DNA of 64,000 bases, from NCBI RefSeq assembly GCF_029714945.1, contig NZ_CP121634.1:3555001-3619000 (forward strand), read 5' to 3'. The DNA is from Bradyrhizobium sp. CIAT3101 (GTDB lineage: Bacteria; Pseudomonadota; Alphaproteobacteria; Rhizobiales; Xanthobacteraceae). The notes beneath the pieces are model-generated. The model was not told the DNA's origin. It searched no databases and worked only from the letters and a program-made list of their open reading frames with translations. The first letter of the stretch is position 1; every line of letters starts with the position of its first letter. This document shows positions 8,047-17,626 of this stretch, piece by piece. The position numbers and the translations under genes are program-made.

Positions 8047-9075
8047 TTACTCGATCGCTTTGGGCGCGGTGCCTTCGGGCGCCGGCGCCAGCACGTCGAT
8101 CGTCTCCTGGATCGACTCCAGCGCGCGTTCGGCGGCGCGGGTGCCGTGCGCGATCAGCTCCTCGGCACGATGGAAGTCGAACCAGCCGAACTGACCGACC
8201 CGTGGCGTGATCAGGAGATCGGGCGGATCGCCGGCAAGCCGCGCGCGGGTGATGCGGTCCTGCATGATGTTGAAGGCGTCGATCATCACCGAGGAGATGC
8301 CGGGACGTCCGGCGCTGCCGAAGAACTCGCGCTTGACGGTTTTCTCCGCCGAGAAGAAGCGCGGAAAGCGCCGTTTGGCCGGGGCCTCCTCGGTCACTTG
8401 GGCGACCGGCGCGGGCACCGCACCGTGCTGATAGATCGTCGTCGAATGGGTGAAGACGTCGGTGGACAGATTGACGGCGATGACGATTTCGGCGCCGAGC
8501 GCCCGCGCCGCCGAAACCGGCACCGGGTTCACCAGCGCGCCGTCGACCAGCCATCGGTCGCCGATCATCACCGGCGAGAAGATGCCGGGCAGCGCATAGG
8601 AGGCGCGCATCGCCTCGACCAGGCGTCCCCGAGTCAGCCAGATCTCGTGGCCGGTGCGGACCTCGGTCGCGACGCTCGCGAACTTGACCGGAAGGTCTTC
8701 GATCAGGGTTTGGCCGACCGCCTTCTCAAGTCGGATGGCGAGCTTCTCGCCGCCGATCAGGCCGGAGCCGTCGAGGCGGATGTCGAGATAGCCGAGGATG
8801 TTGCGCATGCCTTGCAGGCTGCGACCCCACTCTTCGAGCGTATCGAGGCGGCCGGCCGCATGGAGGCCGCCGACCACCGCGCCGATCGAGGTGCCGACCA
8901 CGACATCGGGTACGATGCCGTTGGCCAGCAGCGTCCTCATGATACCGATATGGGCAAAACCGCGCGCCGCGCCGCCGCCCAGCGCCAGGCCAATGACGGG
9001 CCGGCGGATGCTGCCGAGGCCGACTTTTTCTCCGTTCGCGCCGTTCACGCCGCGACCTCTCAAGATTTCCAGCAC
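8047..9075 (-). CDS. patatin-like phospholipase (RssA-like)
   Basis: The 342-residue serine hydrolase should deacylate phospholipids or other acyl esters through a Ser-Asp dyad. The glycine-rich oxyanion motif is GGGAARG (33-39), the nucleophile elbow GTSIG gives Ser63, and the DGA triad gives Asp178 (WLVDGA). A GTG start at 9075 is chosen because AGGAGA sits six bases upstream; a GTG at 9105 is also open. No signal peptide is visible, so it is probably cytosolic or membrane-peripheral. It ends 19 bases past the convergent CBS gene's stop, with no overlap. Confidence 0.88.
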   Translation of the reverse strand: MLEILRGRGVNGANGEKVGLGSIRRPVIGLALGGGAARGFAHIGIMRTLLANGIVPDVVVGTSIGAVVGGLHAAGRLDTLEEWGRSLQGMRNILGYLDIRLDGSGLIGGEKLAIRLEKAVGQTLIEDLPVKFASVATEVRTGHEIWLTRGRLVEAMRASYALPGIFSPVMIGDRWLVDGALVNPVPVSAARALGAEIVIAVNLSTDVFTHSTTIYQHGAVPAPVAQVTEEAPAKRRFPRFFSAEKTVKREFFGSAGRPGISSVMIDAFNIMQDRITRARLAGDPPDLLITPRVGQFGWFDFHRAEELIAHGTRAAERALESIQETIDVLAPAPEGTAPKAIE

Positions 9076-9318
9076 CGAAACTCTCCTACTCCGGGCCGTC
9101 CTCACTCCAGAGTAGGCGCCGCGCTTCCGCTTCGCCAGAAAGACGGCAAAGCTTGGTTTATAGCGTTTGGGACGCAGGGGGCAGGAGTGTGGCGGGGGCC
9201 GGTTGCCTCTGATGTAATCACGCAGGCGTCAACCGGGTTCCAAAGAATGCCTTGAGGCCGTAGTTCTTGGGGTTTCAGAGGCTTGAATTTGCCGCGTTTT
9301 CGGTGAAAAGCAGAGAGC

Positions 9319-10395
9319 ATGACTCTCGGGGGTGACGGCATCATCGGATGGCGGCGCGGCGGCAGGCTGCTGCCGGCGCTTGTCCTTGCCGCGTGCCTTG
9401 TCGTTCTCGGCCAGACTGCCGCCCAAGCGCAGCTTTTCTCGGATCGGCCGCCGCCGGTGCCTCCGGCGTCGGTGCCCGATCCCGGTGGGGCCGTCAGCCT
9501 GGCGCCGCCCTCGGGTCCAGGCGCCGGTCCCCCGCCGAGCCTGCCGCCGACCCTGACACAGCCGAATACGCCCAGCATGCCGCCGCCCGCGGTGACGAGC
9601 GTTCCGCCGGCAGCCCCCCTCAATGCCGCCGCGCCCGGACAGGCCGTGCTGTCGCTGAGCGCCAAATACGGCAAGGACACGCCGGCGATCAGCAGCGGCC
9701 TGGTGTGGCGGGTGTTCGCCGATCGTCCCGACGAGAACGGCACCTTCAAGCTGATCCGCGAGGATCGCAGTGCGACGCCCAACATCGTGCTGCCGCCGGG
9801 CAATTATGTCGTGCACGTCGCCTTCGGCCTCGTCAGCGCGGTGCGAACCGTCAGCCTGAAGGCAGAGACGGATCGCGAATCCTTCGTGCTGCCGGCCGGC
9901 GGCCTGCGCATCGAGGGCCGCGTCGGCACCAGCCGCATTCCGCTGAACCAGATCTCGTTCGCGATCTACAAGGGCAGCCAGTTCGAGTCCGGCGAGCGTG
10001 CCTCGCTGGTGCCGAACGTCGCCGCCGGCGACGTGGTGCTGCTGCCGGAGGGCACCTACTACATCATCTCCAACTATGGCGACGCCAACTCGGTGGTGCG
10101 CTCGGACATCCGCGTCCAGGCCGGCAAGCTGACCGACGTCACCATCACCCACCGCGCCGCCGTGATCACGCTCAAGCTCGTCAGCGACAAGGGTGGCGAG
10201 GCGCTCGCCAACACCGCCTGGTCGGTGCTGACGCCGGGTGGCGACGTCATCAAGGAATCGATCGGCGCCTTCCCGCGCGTCGTGCTCTCCGAAGGCGAGT
10301 ACCGCGCCATCGCCAAGAACGAGGGCAAGGTCTACGAGCGCGGTTTCAACGTCGTCAACGGCGTCGACGGCGAAGTCGAAGTCGTCGCGCGCTAA
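9319..10395 (+). CDS. exported proline-rich protein of unknown function
   Basis: The 358-residue product has a signal peptide whose hydrophobic core is about residues 17-33, then a Pro/Ser-rich linker (about 43-100) and a beta-rich body. In that body three similar segments each begin with a Val/Leu strand and a Gly-rich turn, for example around 'LPPGNYVVHVAFG', 'LPEGTYYIISNYGD' and 'LSEGEYRAIAKNEG'. The periodicity suggests three tandem Ig-like or carboxypeptidase-regulatory-like domains. I do not recognise a named family. Secretion to the periplasm or cell surface is likely. It is monocistronic and convergent with the LysR gene downstream. Confidence 0.75.
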   Translation: MTLGGDGIIGWRRGGRLLPALVLAACLVVLGQTAAQAQLFSDRPPPVPPASVPDPGGAVSLAPPSGPGAGPPPSLPPTLTQPNTPSMPPPAVTSVPPAAPLNAAAPGQAVLSLSAKYGKDTPAISSGLVWRVFADRPDENGTFKLIREDRSATPNIVLPPGNYVVHVAFGLVSAVRTVSLKAETDRESFVLPAGGLRIEGRVGTSRIPLNQISFAIYKGSQFESGERASLVPNVAAGDVVLLPEGTYYIISNYGDANSVVRSDIRVQAGKLTDVTITHRAAVITLKLVSDKGGEALANTAWSVLTPGGDVIKESIGAFPRVVLSEGEYRAIAKNEGKVYERGFNVVNGVDGEVEVVAR

Positions 10396-10400
10396 CCTTG

Positions 10401-10458
10401 CTCGTGTCCCGGACGCGGCGCGGCACGAAGTGACGCTCCGCTGCGTCCGGGGCACGAG
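10401..10458. repeat. palindromic intergenic repeat between convergent genes
   Basis: The arms CTCGTGTCCCGGACGC (10401-10416) and GCGTCCGGGGCACGAG (10443-10458) match as inverted repeats with one mismatch. It sits between the stops of two convergent genes, where it may act as a bidirectional terminator. Similar CCCGGACGC-based palindromes are scattered in Bradyrhizobium-type genomes, by recollection rather than search. Confidence 0.55.
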
Positions 10459-10469
10459 AGCGTGCTCCC

Positions 10470-11363
10470 TCACTTCCGGTATCTCAGCGCCTCCACCAGC
10501 ACCGCAAACGCCGGCGTCGGCTGCCGCCGGCTGGGGTAATACAGGTGATAGCCGGCGAACGGCGCGCACCAGTCGGCGAGCACGCGGACCAGCCGGCCGT
10601 CGGCGATCTCGCGCTTGACGAGATCTTCCGGGATGTAGGCGAGGCCGAGCCCCGCCAGCACGGCATTCATCCTGAGCAGGCCGGTATTGAACACGAGCTG
10701 GCCGTCGACGCGTACCTTGATGACGCGGCCGCGCTTCTCGAACTCCCAGGCATAGATCCCGCCATAGGTCGGCAGGCGCAGGTTGATGCAATTGTGCTCG
10801 GTGAGATCCTGCGGCCGCTTCGGCCTGCCGCGCGCGGCGAAATAGGCGGGCGCGCCGACCACGGCCATCCGCATCTCCGGCCCGATCCGCACCGCGATCA
10901 TGTCCCTGGCGACCTGCTCGCCCAGACGGACGCCGGCGTCGTAACGCTCGGCGACGATGTCGGTGAGGCCATAGTCGACGACGAGCTCGACCTTGACGTC
11001 GGGATAGCGCGGCAAGAGTTTTGCCAGCGCCGGCCACAGGATCGTCTGCGCCGCGTGTTCGCCCGTGGTGATGCGGACCGTGCCGGCAGGTGTGGCGCGC
11101 AACGCGGTGAGCGCTGACAGTTCGGCATCAATCTCGTCGAAGCGCGGCCCGATGGTTCGGAGCAGCCGTTCGCCGGCCTCCGTTGGCGCGACGCTGCGGG
11201 TGGTGCGGGTGAGAAGCCTCAAGCCCAGCCGCTCCTCTAGCGCGCGCACGGTGTGGCTGAGCGCCGATTGCGACACGCCGAGCTGGGCGGCTGCGCGGGT
11301 AAAGCTGCGTTCGCGCGCGACGGCGAGAAAGGCGAGCAGATCGTTGGTGTTGGTGCGGGCCAT
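10470..11363 (-). CDS. LysR-family transcriptional regulator
   Basis: The 297-residue protein begins with a LysR winged helix-turn-helix ('FLAVARERSFTRAAAQLGVS' then 'QSALSHTVRALEERLGLRLL') and continues into a substrate-binding domain of two alpha/beta lobes. It is divergent from an aldo/keto reductase with about 103 bases between starts, so it probably controls that gene and itself. No inducer can be deduced. Confidence 0.92.
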   Translation of the reverse strand: MARTNTNDLLAFLAVARERSFTRAAAQLGVSQSALSHTVRALEERLGLRLLTRTTRSVAPTEAGERLLRTIGPRFDEIDAELSALTALRATPAGTVRITTGEHAAQTILWPALAKLLPRYPDVKVELVVDYGLTDIVAERYDAGVRLGEQVARDMIAVRIGPEMRMAVVGAPAYFAARGRPKRPQDLTEHNCINLRLPTYGGIYAWEFEKRGRVIKVRVDGQLVFNTGLLRMNAVLAGLGLAYIPEDLVKREIADGRLVRVLADWCAPFAGYHLYYPSRRQPTPAFAVLVEALRYRK

Positions 11364-11384
11364 TCATGAGTCCAGATCATGAGT
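11364..11384. promoter_or_regulatory. possible LysR operator (TCATGAGT direct repeat)
   Basis: TCATGAGT occurs twice, at 11364-11371 and 11377-11384, immediately beside the regulator's start in the divergent spacer. LysR proteins usually bind a T-N11-A palindrome; the repeats here are direct, which makes this a weak candidate. Confidence 0.3.
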
Positions 11385-11454
11385 ACATGCCGATTTTATC
11401 ACCTAATCGCAGGCCCGCGCGCGGCCTAAATTTGCTGCCGAAATTGATCTCTAG

Positions 11455-12450
<996 letters not shown>

Positions 12451-12466
12451 CATTTGTTGTGAATGC

Positions 12467-12488
12467 CCGGTGAGCGTTCGCTTACCGG
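12467..12488 (+). terminator. hairpin after the aldo/keto reductase gene
   Basis: CCGGTGAGCG and CGCTTACCGG form a ten-pair stem with one G-T pair and a two-base spacer. It lies 16 bases after the stop. There is no strong T-run afterwards, so it may protect the mRNA end rather than terminate alone. Confidence 0.4.
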
Positions 12489-12683
12489 ACATTTCTCCCC
12501 TGTGTATCGCTGTAAGCGCTACCAAGCTCCGCCGCGAAGGCATTAAAAACACCGGCGGCACCGGCTTATTCCAGGCGCGTTGCGACTTCGTCATACCGGT
12601 GCAGGATACGTATTTCCGATAATCAATTTAATTCGCTTTCCTTCCTGCTGGGTTATATGTCGGGCATCCGTCCAATGGGGGAG

Positions 12684-12716
12684 GCCGGCGCAGCCTTGTG
12701 GGCTTGCGCGACCGGC
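12684..12716 (+). promoter_or_regulatory. leader hairpin upstream of the 64-residue protein gene
   Basis: GCCGGCGCAGCC (12684-12695) and GGGCTTGCGCGACCGGC can pair as GCCGG/CCGGC, CGCA/TGCG and GCC/GGC, closing a short loop. An AAGGAGCAGGGG stretch follows before the ATG at 12742. A stem next to the ribosome-binding region can control translation; this is inference. Confidence 0.3.
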
Positions 12717-12741
12717 AAGGAGCAGGGGCAAACTCGTCGGC

Positions 12742-12936
12742 ATGTTCGAAGTGATCCTCACCAGACGCAAACGGTTCGGTTGGCGGTGGCAGGTCTGCGA
12801 CCAGTCCGGCAAGATATTTGCCGACGGCTTCGAACGTTCGCGGCCGTCCGCCAAATATTATGGAGAGCGCGCGCTGTTCTTCCTGTTGTCGCAGGCCCAT
12901 TTGCGCAACCGCTTCACGGCGTCGAGCGAGGATTAG
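12742..12936 (+). CDS. small basic protein of unknown function (64 aa)
   Basis: The frame from the ATG at 12742 gives a 64-residue protein beginning MFEVILTRRKRFGWRWQVCD, with alternating aromatic and charged residues and no membrane segment or signal peptide. It looks coding by composition and has a purine-rich leader (AAGGAGCAGGGG). The longer frame from 12580 adds non-protein-like residues. No family is recognised. The domain-sized length and Arg/Trp content suggest a small nucleic-acid or protein-binding role, unproven. Confidence 0.6.
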   Translation: MFEVILTRRKRFGWRWQVCDQSGKIFADGFERSRPSAKYYGERALFFLLSQAHLRNRFTASSED

Positions 12937-12955
12937 GGGCGCGTGAAGCTTGGTT

Positions 12956-12984
12956 GCCCGGATTTCGCTTCGCTGCATCCGGGC
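12956..12984. repeat. short palindrome between convergent genes
   Basis: GCCCGGAT (12956-12963) and ATCCGGGC (12977-12984) are perfect inverted repeats 13 bases apart. The palindrome sits between the stops of convergent genes. Palindromes with this core are common in the intergenic spaces of this kind of genome. Confidence 0.5.
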
Positions 12985-13001
12985 TACAAGAGCTCGCGCC
13001 C

Positions 13002-13994
13002 TCAGATATCGACCACCAGCTTGCCCTTGGCGGCATGGTCCCGGATCAGCGCATAGGCCTCACCAACGCTCTCCATGGTGAAGCGCCTGGCATCGAGCAG
13101 CGGCACCAGCTTGCCGGCCTCGGCGAGCCGCGTGGCTTCCGCCATGATCTCCCCGTGATGCGCGCGGCCTTCGCCGGAGAGCAGCGGCAGCAGCGTGAAC
13201 ACGCCGGAATAGGTGGCGGCGCGGAACGACAGCGGCGCCAGCGCATGCGTGCCCCAGCCGAGCGCGCTCACGACATGACCGAAGCGGCGCACCGCCGCAA
13301 AGGACGCATCGAGCACCTTGCCGCCGACGGTATCGTAGACGATGTCGAAGCCGCGGCCGCCGGTGTGTTCGCCGACGTAGGTCTCAACCGTGGTGTCGCG
13401 GTCGATGAATGCAGCGCCAAAGCTTTCGATCGTCGCGCGCTGGGATGCCGAGCCGGTCGCGAACACCTCCGCGCCGAACGCACGCGCGATCTGGATCGCG
13501 ACATGGCCGACGCCGCCTGCGCCGCCATGGATCAGGACCTTCTGTCCGGCCTTGAGGCCTGCGCGGTCGATCAGGCCTTCCCACGCCGTGATGAAGATCA
13601 GGGGGAGCGCGGCGGCCTCGCGCATGCTGATATTGGCCGGCTTGAGCGCCAGCAGGTCGGCATCGACTGCGGCGAATTCGGCCAGCGACCCCTGCACGCC
13701 GCCGACCCCGCCGGTCATGCCATAGACTTCGTCGCCAGCCTTGAACCGCGAGACCTCGCGGCCGGCCTGCTCGACAATGCCGGCGAGATCGATACCGGGG
13801 ATCGCGGGCAGCGGATGGCGGGAATGGGCGGCGGCGCCCGCATGGATCTTGGTGTCGAGCGGATTGACCCCGCTTGCGCGCACCCGCACCAGCACCTCGC
13901 GGGGGCCGATCTCGGGCGTTGAGATGTTGGAGATGCGCAAGGGCGCGTTATGGGTCTCCAGCACGCCTGCGCGCATTGTCGATTGTCTCGTCAT
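13002..13994 (-). CDS. zinc-independent medium-chain alcohol dehydrogenase / quinone oxidoreductase
   Basis: The 330-residue enzyme belongs to the MDR superfamily, with the opening 'MRAGVLETHNAPLRISNIST' stretch, a GroES-like N-terminal half and an NAD(P) Rossmann half with GGAGGVG at 157-163. The zinc-binding cysteines of true alcohol dehydrogenases are missing, pointing to the quinone/enone reductase branch using NADPH. The start MTRQSTMRAG at 13994 has GGAGCAAG upstream. The gene is divergent from a second LysR regulator, with a candidate operator between. Confidence 0.92.
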   Translation of the reverse strand: MTRQSTMRAGVLETHNAPLRISNISTPEIGPREVLVRVRASGVNPLDTKIHAGAAAHSRHPLPAIPGIDLAGIVEQAGREVSRFKAGDEVYGMTGGVGGVQGSLAEFAAVDADLLALKPANISMREAAALPLIFITAWEGLIDRAGLKAGQKVLIHGGAGGVGHVAIQIARAFGAEVFATGSASQRATIESFGAAFIDRDTTVETYVGEHTGGRGFDIVYDTVGGKVLDASFAAVRRFGHVVSALGWGTHALAPLSFRAATYSGVFTLLPLLSGEGRAHHGEIMAEATRLAEAGKLVPLLDARRFTMESVGEAYALIRDHAAKGKLVVDI

Positions 13995-14059
13995 GATCGT
14001 CTTGCTCCGTTGTCGCCCTCCAATATGCCCATGATTTTTTGCATGGGAACGAACAAGGA

Positions 14060-14076
14060 TGTACGATGATCGTGCA
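14060..14076. promoter_or_regulatory. LysR-type operator candidate
   Basis: TGTACGATGATCGTGCA is a near-perfect palindrome (TGTACGAT / ATCGTGCA, one mismatch around a central G) and fits the T-N11-A form of LysR sites. It lies between the divergent MDR and LysR genes, 36 bases from the regulator's start. Confidence 0.5.
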
Positions 14077-14111
14077 TTTTTGAATGACCAGGTTTTGATC
14101 GGGGGACTTCG

Positions 14112-14972
14112 ATGGAGTGGGGCGATCTGCGCATCTTCCTGGCGATTGCCCGCGAGGGCACGCTCGGGGCTGCCGCGCGAAAAATCGGCCAGACCCAGCC
14201 GACCATGGGGCGGCGGTTGCGTGCGCTCGAACAGGCGCTCGGGCAGACGCTGTTCCAGCGCACCGCCGACGGCTTTGTCCTCACCGATGAAGGCACGGCC
14301 GTGCTGGCGCATGCCGAGCGGATCGAGGAGGAGGCGATCGCGCTTCAACGGCAGGCGACGGGCACGGAGACGCAGCTCGACGGGACTTTGCGCCTGTCCT
14401 CGTCGGACTGGTTCGGCACGGTGATGCTGTCGCCGGTGATCGCGGCCTTCGGCAAACGCCATCCCAAGGTGGTCGTCGAGCTCCTCACCGATGCGCGGCT
14501 CTACAGCCTGCCGCGGCGCGAAGCCGATCTGGTGTTTCGCATCAAGCCTTTCGATGAGCCCGAGGTCATTTCCAGGAAACTGCTCCACATTCCCTACGGG
14601 CTCTACGGTAAGAAGGGCAGCAAGCCGCCGCGTGCCGGTGACGGCAGCGGCGTCCGCATCGTGACCATGAACGCCGAATTTTCCGATATGCCCGACGCGG
14701 TCTGGCTGAAGCGCACGCTGCCGAAGGCGGAGATCGCCTCGCGCAGCAACAACCGCCAGGCGCAGGCCGAGCTCTGCGCCGGCGGTGGCGGCCTTGCGGT
14801 GCTGCCACGTCCACTTGGTGATCGCGATCGCCGCCTGGTCGCGCTCGACATCGGCGCCAGCCCGCCCGGTCGCGACACCTATGTCGGCTATCACCGCGAT
14901 CTCAGGCGTTTGGCGCGTTTGCGGACGTTGCTGGATCTGGTGATCGAGAAGATGGCAGACGCGCGGCCGTAG
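14112..14972 (+). CDS. LysR-family transcriptional regulator
   Basis: The 286-residue protein opens with a winged helix-turn-helix ('LRIFLAIAREGTLGAAARKI' and 'TQPTMGRRLRALEQALGQTL') followed by a LysR substrate-binding region. It is divergent from the MDR oxidoreductase and presumably controls it through the palindrome in the spacer. The effector is unknown; the target's family suggests an electrophile or quinone-like signal. Confidence 0.92.
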   Translation: MEWGDLRIFLAIAREGTLGAAARKIGQTQPTMGRRLRALEQALGQTLFQRTADGFVLTDEGTAVLAHAERIEEEAIALQRQATGTETQLDGTLRLSSSDWFGTVMLSPVIAAFGKRHPKVVVELLTDARLYSLPRREADLVFRIKPFDEPEVISRKLLHIPYGLYGKKGSKPPRAGDGSGVRIVTMNAEFSDMPDAVWLKRTLPKAEIASRSNNRQAQAELCAGGGGLAVLPRPLGDRDRRLVALDIGASPPGRDTYVGYHRDLRRLARLRTLLDLVIEKMADARP

Positions 14973-15163
14973 CCTCGGACGAAGCAATGACGACGTGGCG
15001 ACGCATCGCATTTTAAGCGACCGTCATAGTCTCTAACGCGCACTAACCAAGGCGCGACTTAAAACTGTCATAATCGCTAAAATGGAACCGCGGCTGCGAC
15101 CTTTTTACATGCCATTAAGCGGGCTTGCATTGGATGCGGTGGGAAAGTGCGTTGGGGACTGCA

Positions 15164-17626
15164 ATGAGTGCCGCGAAGAAGATACCGGGCAAACCGGTCA
15201 CCGAAATGTTTGACGACATCCCGGTGCTTCAGCGCAAATGGCGTGCCGCGTTGAAGCCGGGTGACCGGCTGCCGCGTTATGAGGACGTGATGCTCGGCAG
15301 CCTCGGACGGCTGGCCGACCATATCGCGCTGCTCAAGGGTGATGGCGCGCTCGAACTCTCGCGCAGCGGACGCTACGTGCAGAAATGGCTCGGCGAGGAG
15401 CGCTGGGACATTCCGGTCGCCGAGTTGTCGCCGGACTGCGCCACCGCGTTGTCGGAAGCGGTGGCAAGCGCGCTCAAGAACGGACAGCCGCACCAGGCCG
15501 CCGCCCATTGCGTGCGCGACGGCATGGTCCGGACCTACGATGTGCTGGCATTGCCGACGGCCTCGCGCTGGGGCGCGACGCTGGTCGGCGCCTACGTCAA
15601 CGAACGCGGCGCGCAATATAATCTGCTCGACGCGATCTTCTCGTCGACCGATGACGCGGTGGTGTCGCTGGCGACCCTGCGCGACGCCAACGGCGCGCCG
15701 TTCGATCTGCAGGTCGTGCACCACAACAAGAGCGCGGGCCTGCTGCTGAAGGTCGCGAGCGGAAGCCTGCTCTGGCGGCGGATCGGCGAGGGCAGCACGC
15801 TGCTGGCTTCGCCGGAGATCATGCATTTTCTGCTCAAGGCCGTCTCCGGTGGCCGCGGCGAGCAGCTCGAGATCGAGCACGAGGGTCGCTACCTCCGGTT
15901 CAGCGCCACGGCCTTCGCCGACGTGGTCTCGCTGACGATCTCCGATGTCACAGCGCTGAAGCGCCGCGACGCCTCGTTCCGCCTGCTGTTCGACAACAAC
16001 CCGATGCCGATGTGGGTGTTCGACGCCGACACCAAGCAGTTCCTTGGCGTCAACGACGCCGCGGTCCAGCATTACGGCTACAGCCGCGCTGCGTTCCTGC
16101 GCATGACGTTGCCCGAGATCTGGCCGCAGGACGAATGGGACAGCCATGCCGAGGCGCTCGAGCGGATCGGCGACACCTATCATTCCTCGCGCAACTGGCG
16201 GCATCTGCGCGCCGACGGCAGCGAGATCGAGGTGCTGACCTTCGGCCGCCGCGTCACCTTCGACGATCGCGACGGCTACCTGGTCGCGGTCGTCGACATC
16301 ACCGAACGGCGCAAGGCCGAGGCACGGATCGCGCATATGGCCCACCATGACGGGCTCACCGATCTGCCGAACCGCGAATATTTCCAGGAGCGCCTGAAGC
16401 AGGCACTCGATCAGGCTGCAGGCAAGCGTGTCGGCGTGCTCTATATCGACCTCGACCTGTTCAAGAACATCAACGACTCCTTCGGGCATCCGGCGGGCGA
16501 CCGTCTGCTCAAGGAGGTGGCCCAACGCCTCTCCACCGTGGTCCGCGGCGTCAACCTCGCAGCAAGGCTCGGCGGCGACGAGTTCGCCGTGATCCTGGCG
16601 GCCGAGGTCTCGCCGAACGAGGCCAGCGCCTGTGCGGCCCTGCTGATCGACATGCTGAAAGCGCCCTACGACATCGATGGCCAGGAGATGGTGATCGGCG
16701 CCAGCATCGGCATCGCGCTGTCGCCGGGCGACGGCGTGACCTCGGAGGAGTTGATGCGCAACGCCGACATGGCGCTGTATCGGGCGAAATCCGACGGCGG
16801 CGGCGTGCATCATTTCTTCGAGCGCGAGATGGATCTGCAGGCGCAGAAGCGTCGCGACATGGAGCTCGACCTGCGTCGTGCGTTCGCCAATGGCGAGTTC
16901 GAGCTGCACTACCAGCCGCTGGTGTCGATAGCTTCCGACCGCATCTCAGGCTTCGAGTCGCTGCTGCGCTGGCGTCATCCCGACAAGGGCATGATCTCGC
17001 CGGCGGAGTTCATTCCGGTCGCGGAGGATATCGGCCTGATCACCCAGCTCGGCGAGTGGGTGCTGCGCGAGGCCTGCGCCGAAGCGGTGAAGTGGCCAGC
17101 CGACGTCAAGGTCGCGGTCAATCTGTCGCCGGCGCAATTCCGCAGCCGCAACCTGGTTCAGGTCGTGATCTCGGCGCTGGCGCAATCCGGCCTGTCGCCG
17201 AAACGGCTCGAGCTCGAAATCACCGAGTCGATCTTCCTGGCCGAGACCGATGCCAATCTCGCGATCCTGCATCAATTGCGCGAGCTCGGCGTGAGCATCT
17301 CCATGGATGATTTCGGCACCGGCTATTCCAGCCTGAGCTATCTCCGCAGCTTCCCGTTCGACAAGATCAAGATCGACCGCTCCTTCGTGAAGGATCTGGC
17401 GCAGCGGCCCGATTGCGGCGCGATCGTGCGTGCGATCTCCGGCCTTGGGCGCAGCCTCAATATCACCACGACCGCGGAAGGCGTCGAGACCGAGGACCAG
17501 CTCGACTGGCTGCGCGCCGAAGGCTGCAACGAGGTGCAGGGTTTTCTGTTCAGCGCGGCGCGGCCCGCTGCCGACATCGCAAAGCTGCTGGCCGATTTCG
17601 GCCAGCGCGCCTCACGGGCGGCGTAA
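15164..17626 (+). CDS. PAS-GGDEF-EAL cyclic-di-GMP turnover protein
   Basis: This 820-residue signalling protein combines, in order: an N-terminal region of about 270 residues that reads like one or two PAS/PAS_5 domains, a canonical PAS (from about 272, 'FRLLFDNNPMPMWVFDA'), a GGDEF domain with the exact GGDEF motif at 470-474 (diguanylate cyclase site intact) and an EAL domain. EAL keeps its catalytic acidic residues, including Glu598 in ESLLR (the family's EALLR with Ser for Ala), the late DDFGTGYSS (D714-D715) and EITES. Both activities look possible. The ATG at 15164 is preferred to TTG at 15125 because of the preceding GGGGACT. Its 3' end overlaps the convergent hydrolase by 15 bases. 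Confidence 0.95.
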   Translation: MSAAKKIPGKPVTEMFDDIPVLQRKWRAALKPGDRLPRYEDVMLGSLGRLADHIALLKGDGALELSRSGRYVQKWLGEERWDIPVAELSPDCATALSEAVASALKNGQPHQAAAHCVRDGMVRTYDVLALPTASRWGATLVGAYVNERGAQYNLLDAIFSSTDDAVVSLATLRDANGAPFDLQVVHHNKSAGLLLKVASGSLLWRRIGEGSTLLASPEIMHFLLKAVSGGRGEQLEIEHEGRYLRFSATAFADVVSLTISDVTALKRRDASFRLLFDNNPMPMWVFDADTKQFLGVNDAAVQHYGYSRAAFLRMTLPEIWPQDEWDSHAEALERIGDTYHSSRNWRHLRADGSEIEVLTFGRRVTFDDRDGYLVAVVDITERRKAEARIAHMAHHDGLTDLPNREYFQERLKQALDQAAGKRVGVLYIDLDLFKNINDSFGHPAGDRLLKEVAQRLSTVVRGVNLAARLGGDEFAVILAAEVSPNEASACAALLIDMLKAPYDIDGQEMVIGASIGIALSPGDGVTSEELMRNADMALYRAKSDGGGVHHFFEREMDLQAQKRRDMELDLRRAFANGEFELHYQPLVSIASDRISGFESLLRWRHPDKGMISPAEFIPVAEDIGLITQLGEWVLREACAEAVKWPADVKVAVNLSPAQFRSRNLVQVVISALAQSGLSPKRLELEITESIFLAETDANLAILHQLRELGVSISMDDFGTGYSSLSYLRSFPFDKIKIDRSFVKDLAQRPDCGAIVRAISGLGRSLNITTTAEGVETEDQLDWLRAEGCNEVQGFLFSAARPAADIAKLLADFGQRASRAA

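Noticed and set aside
12657..13922. Long plus-strand frame opposite the MDR gene
   Set aside because: Composition is that of a shadow frame and it also runs through the small-protein gene and intergenic palindrome.
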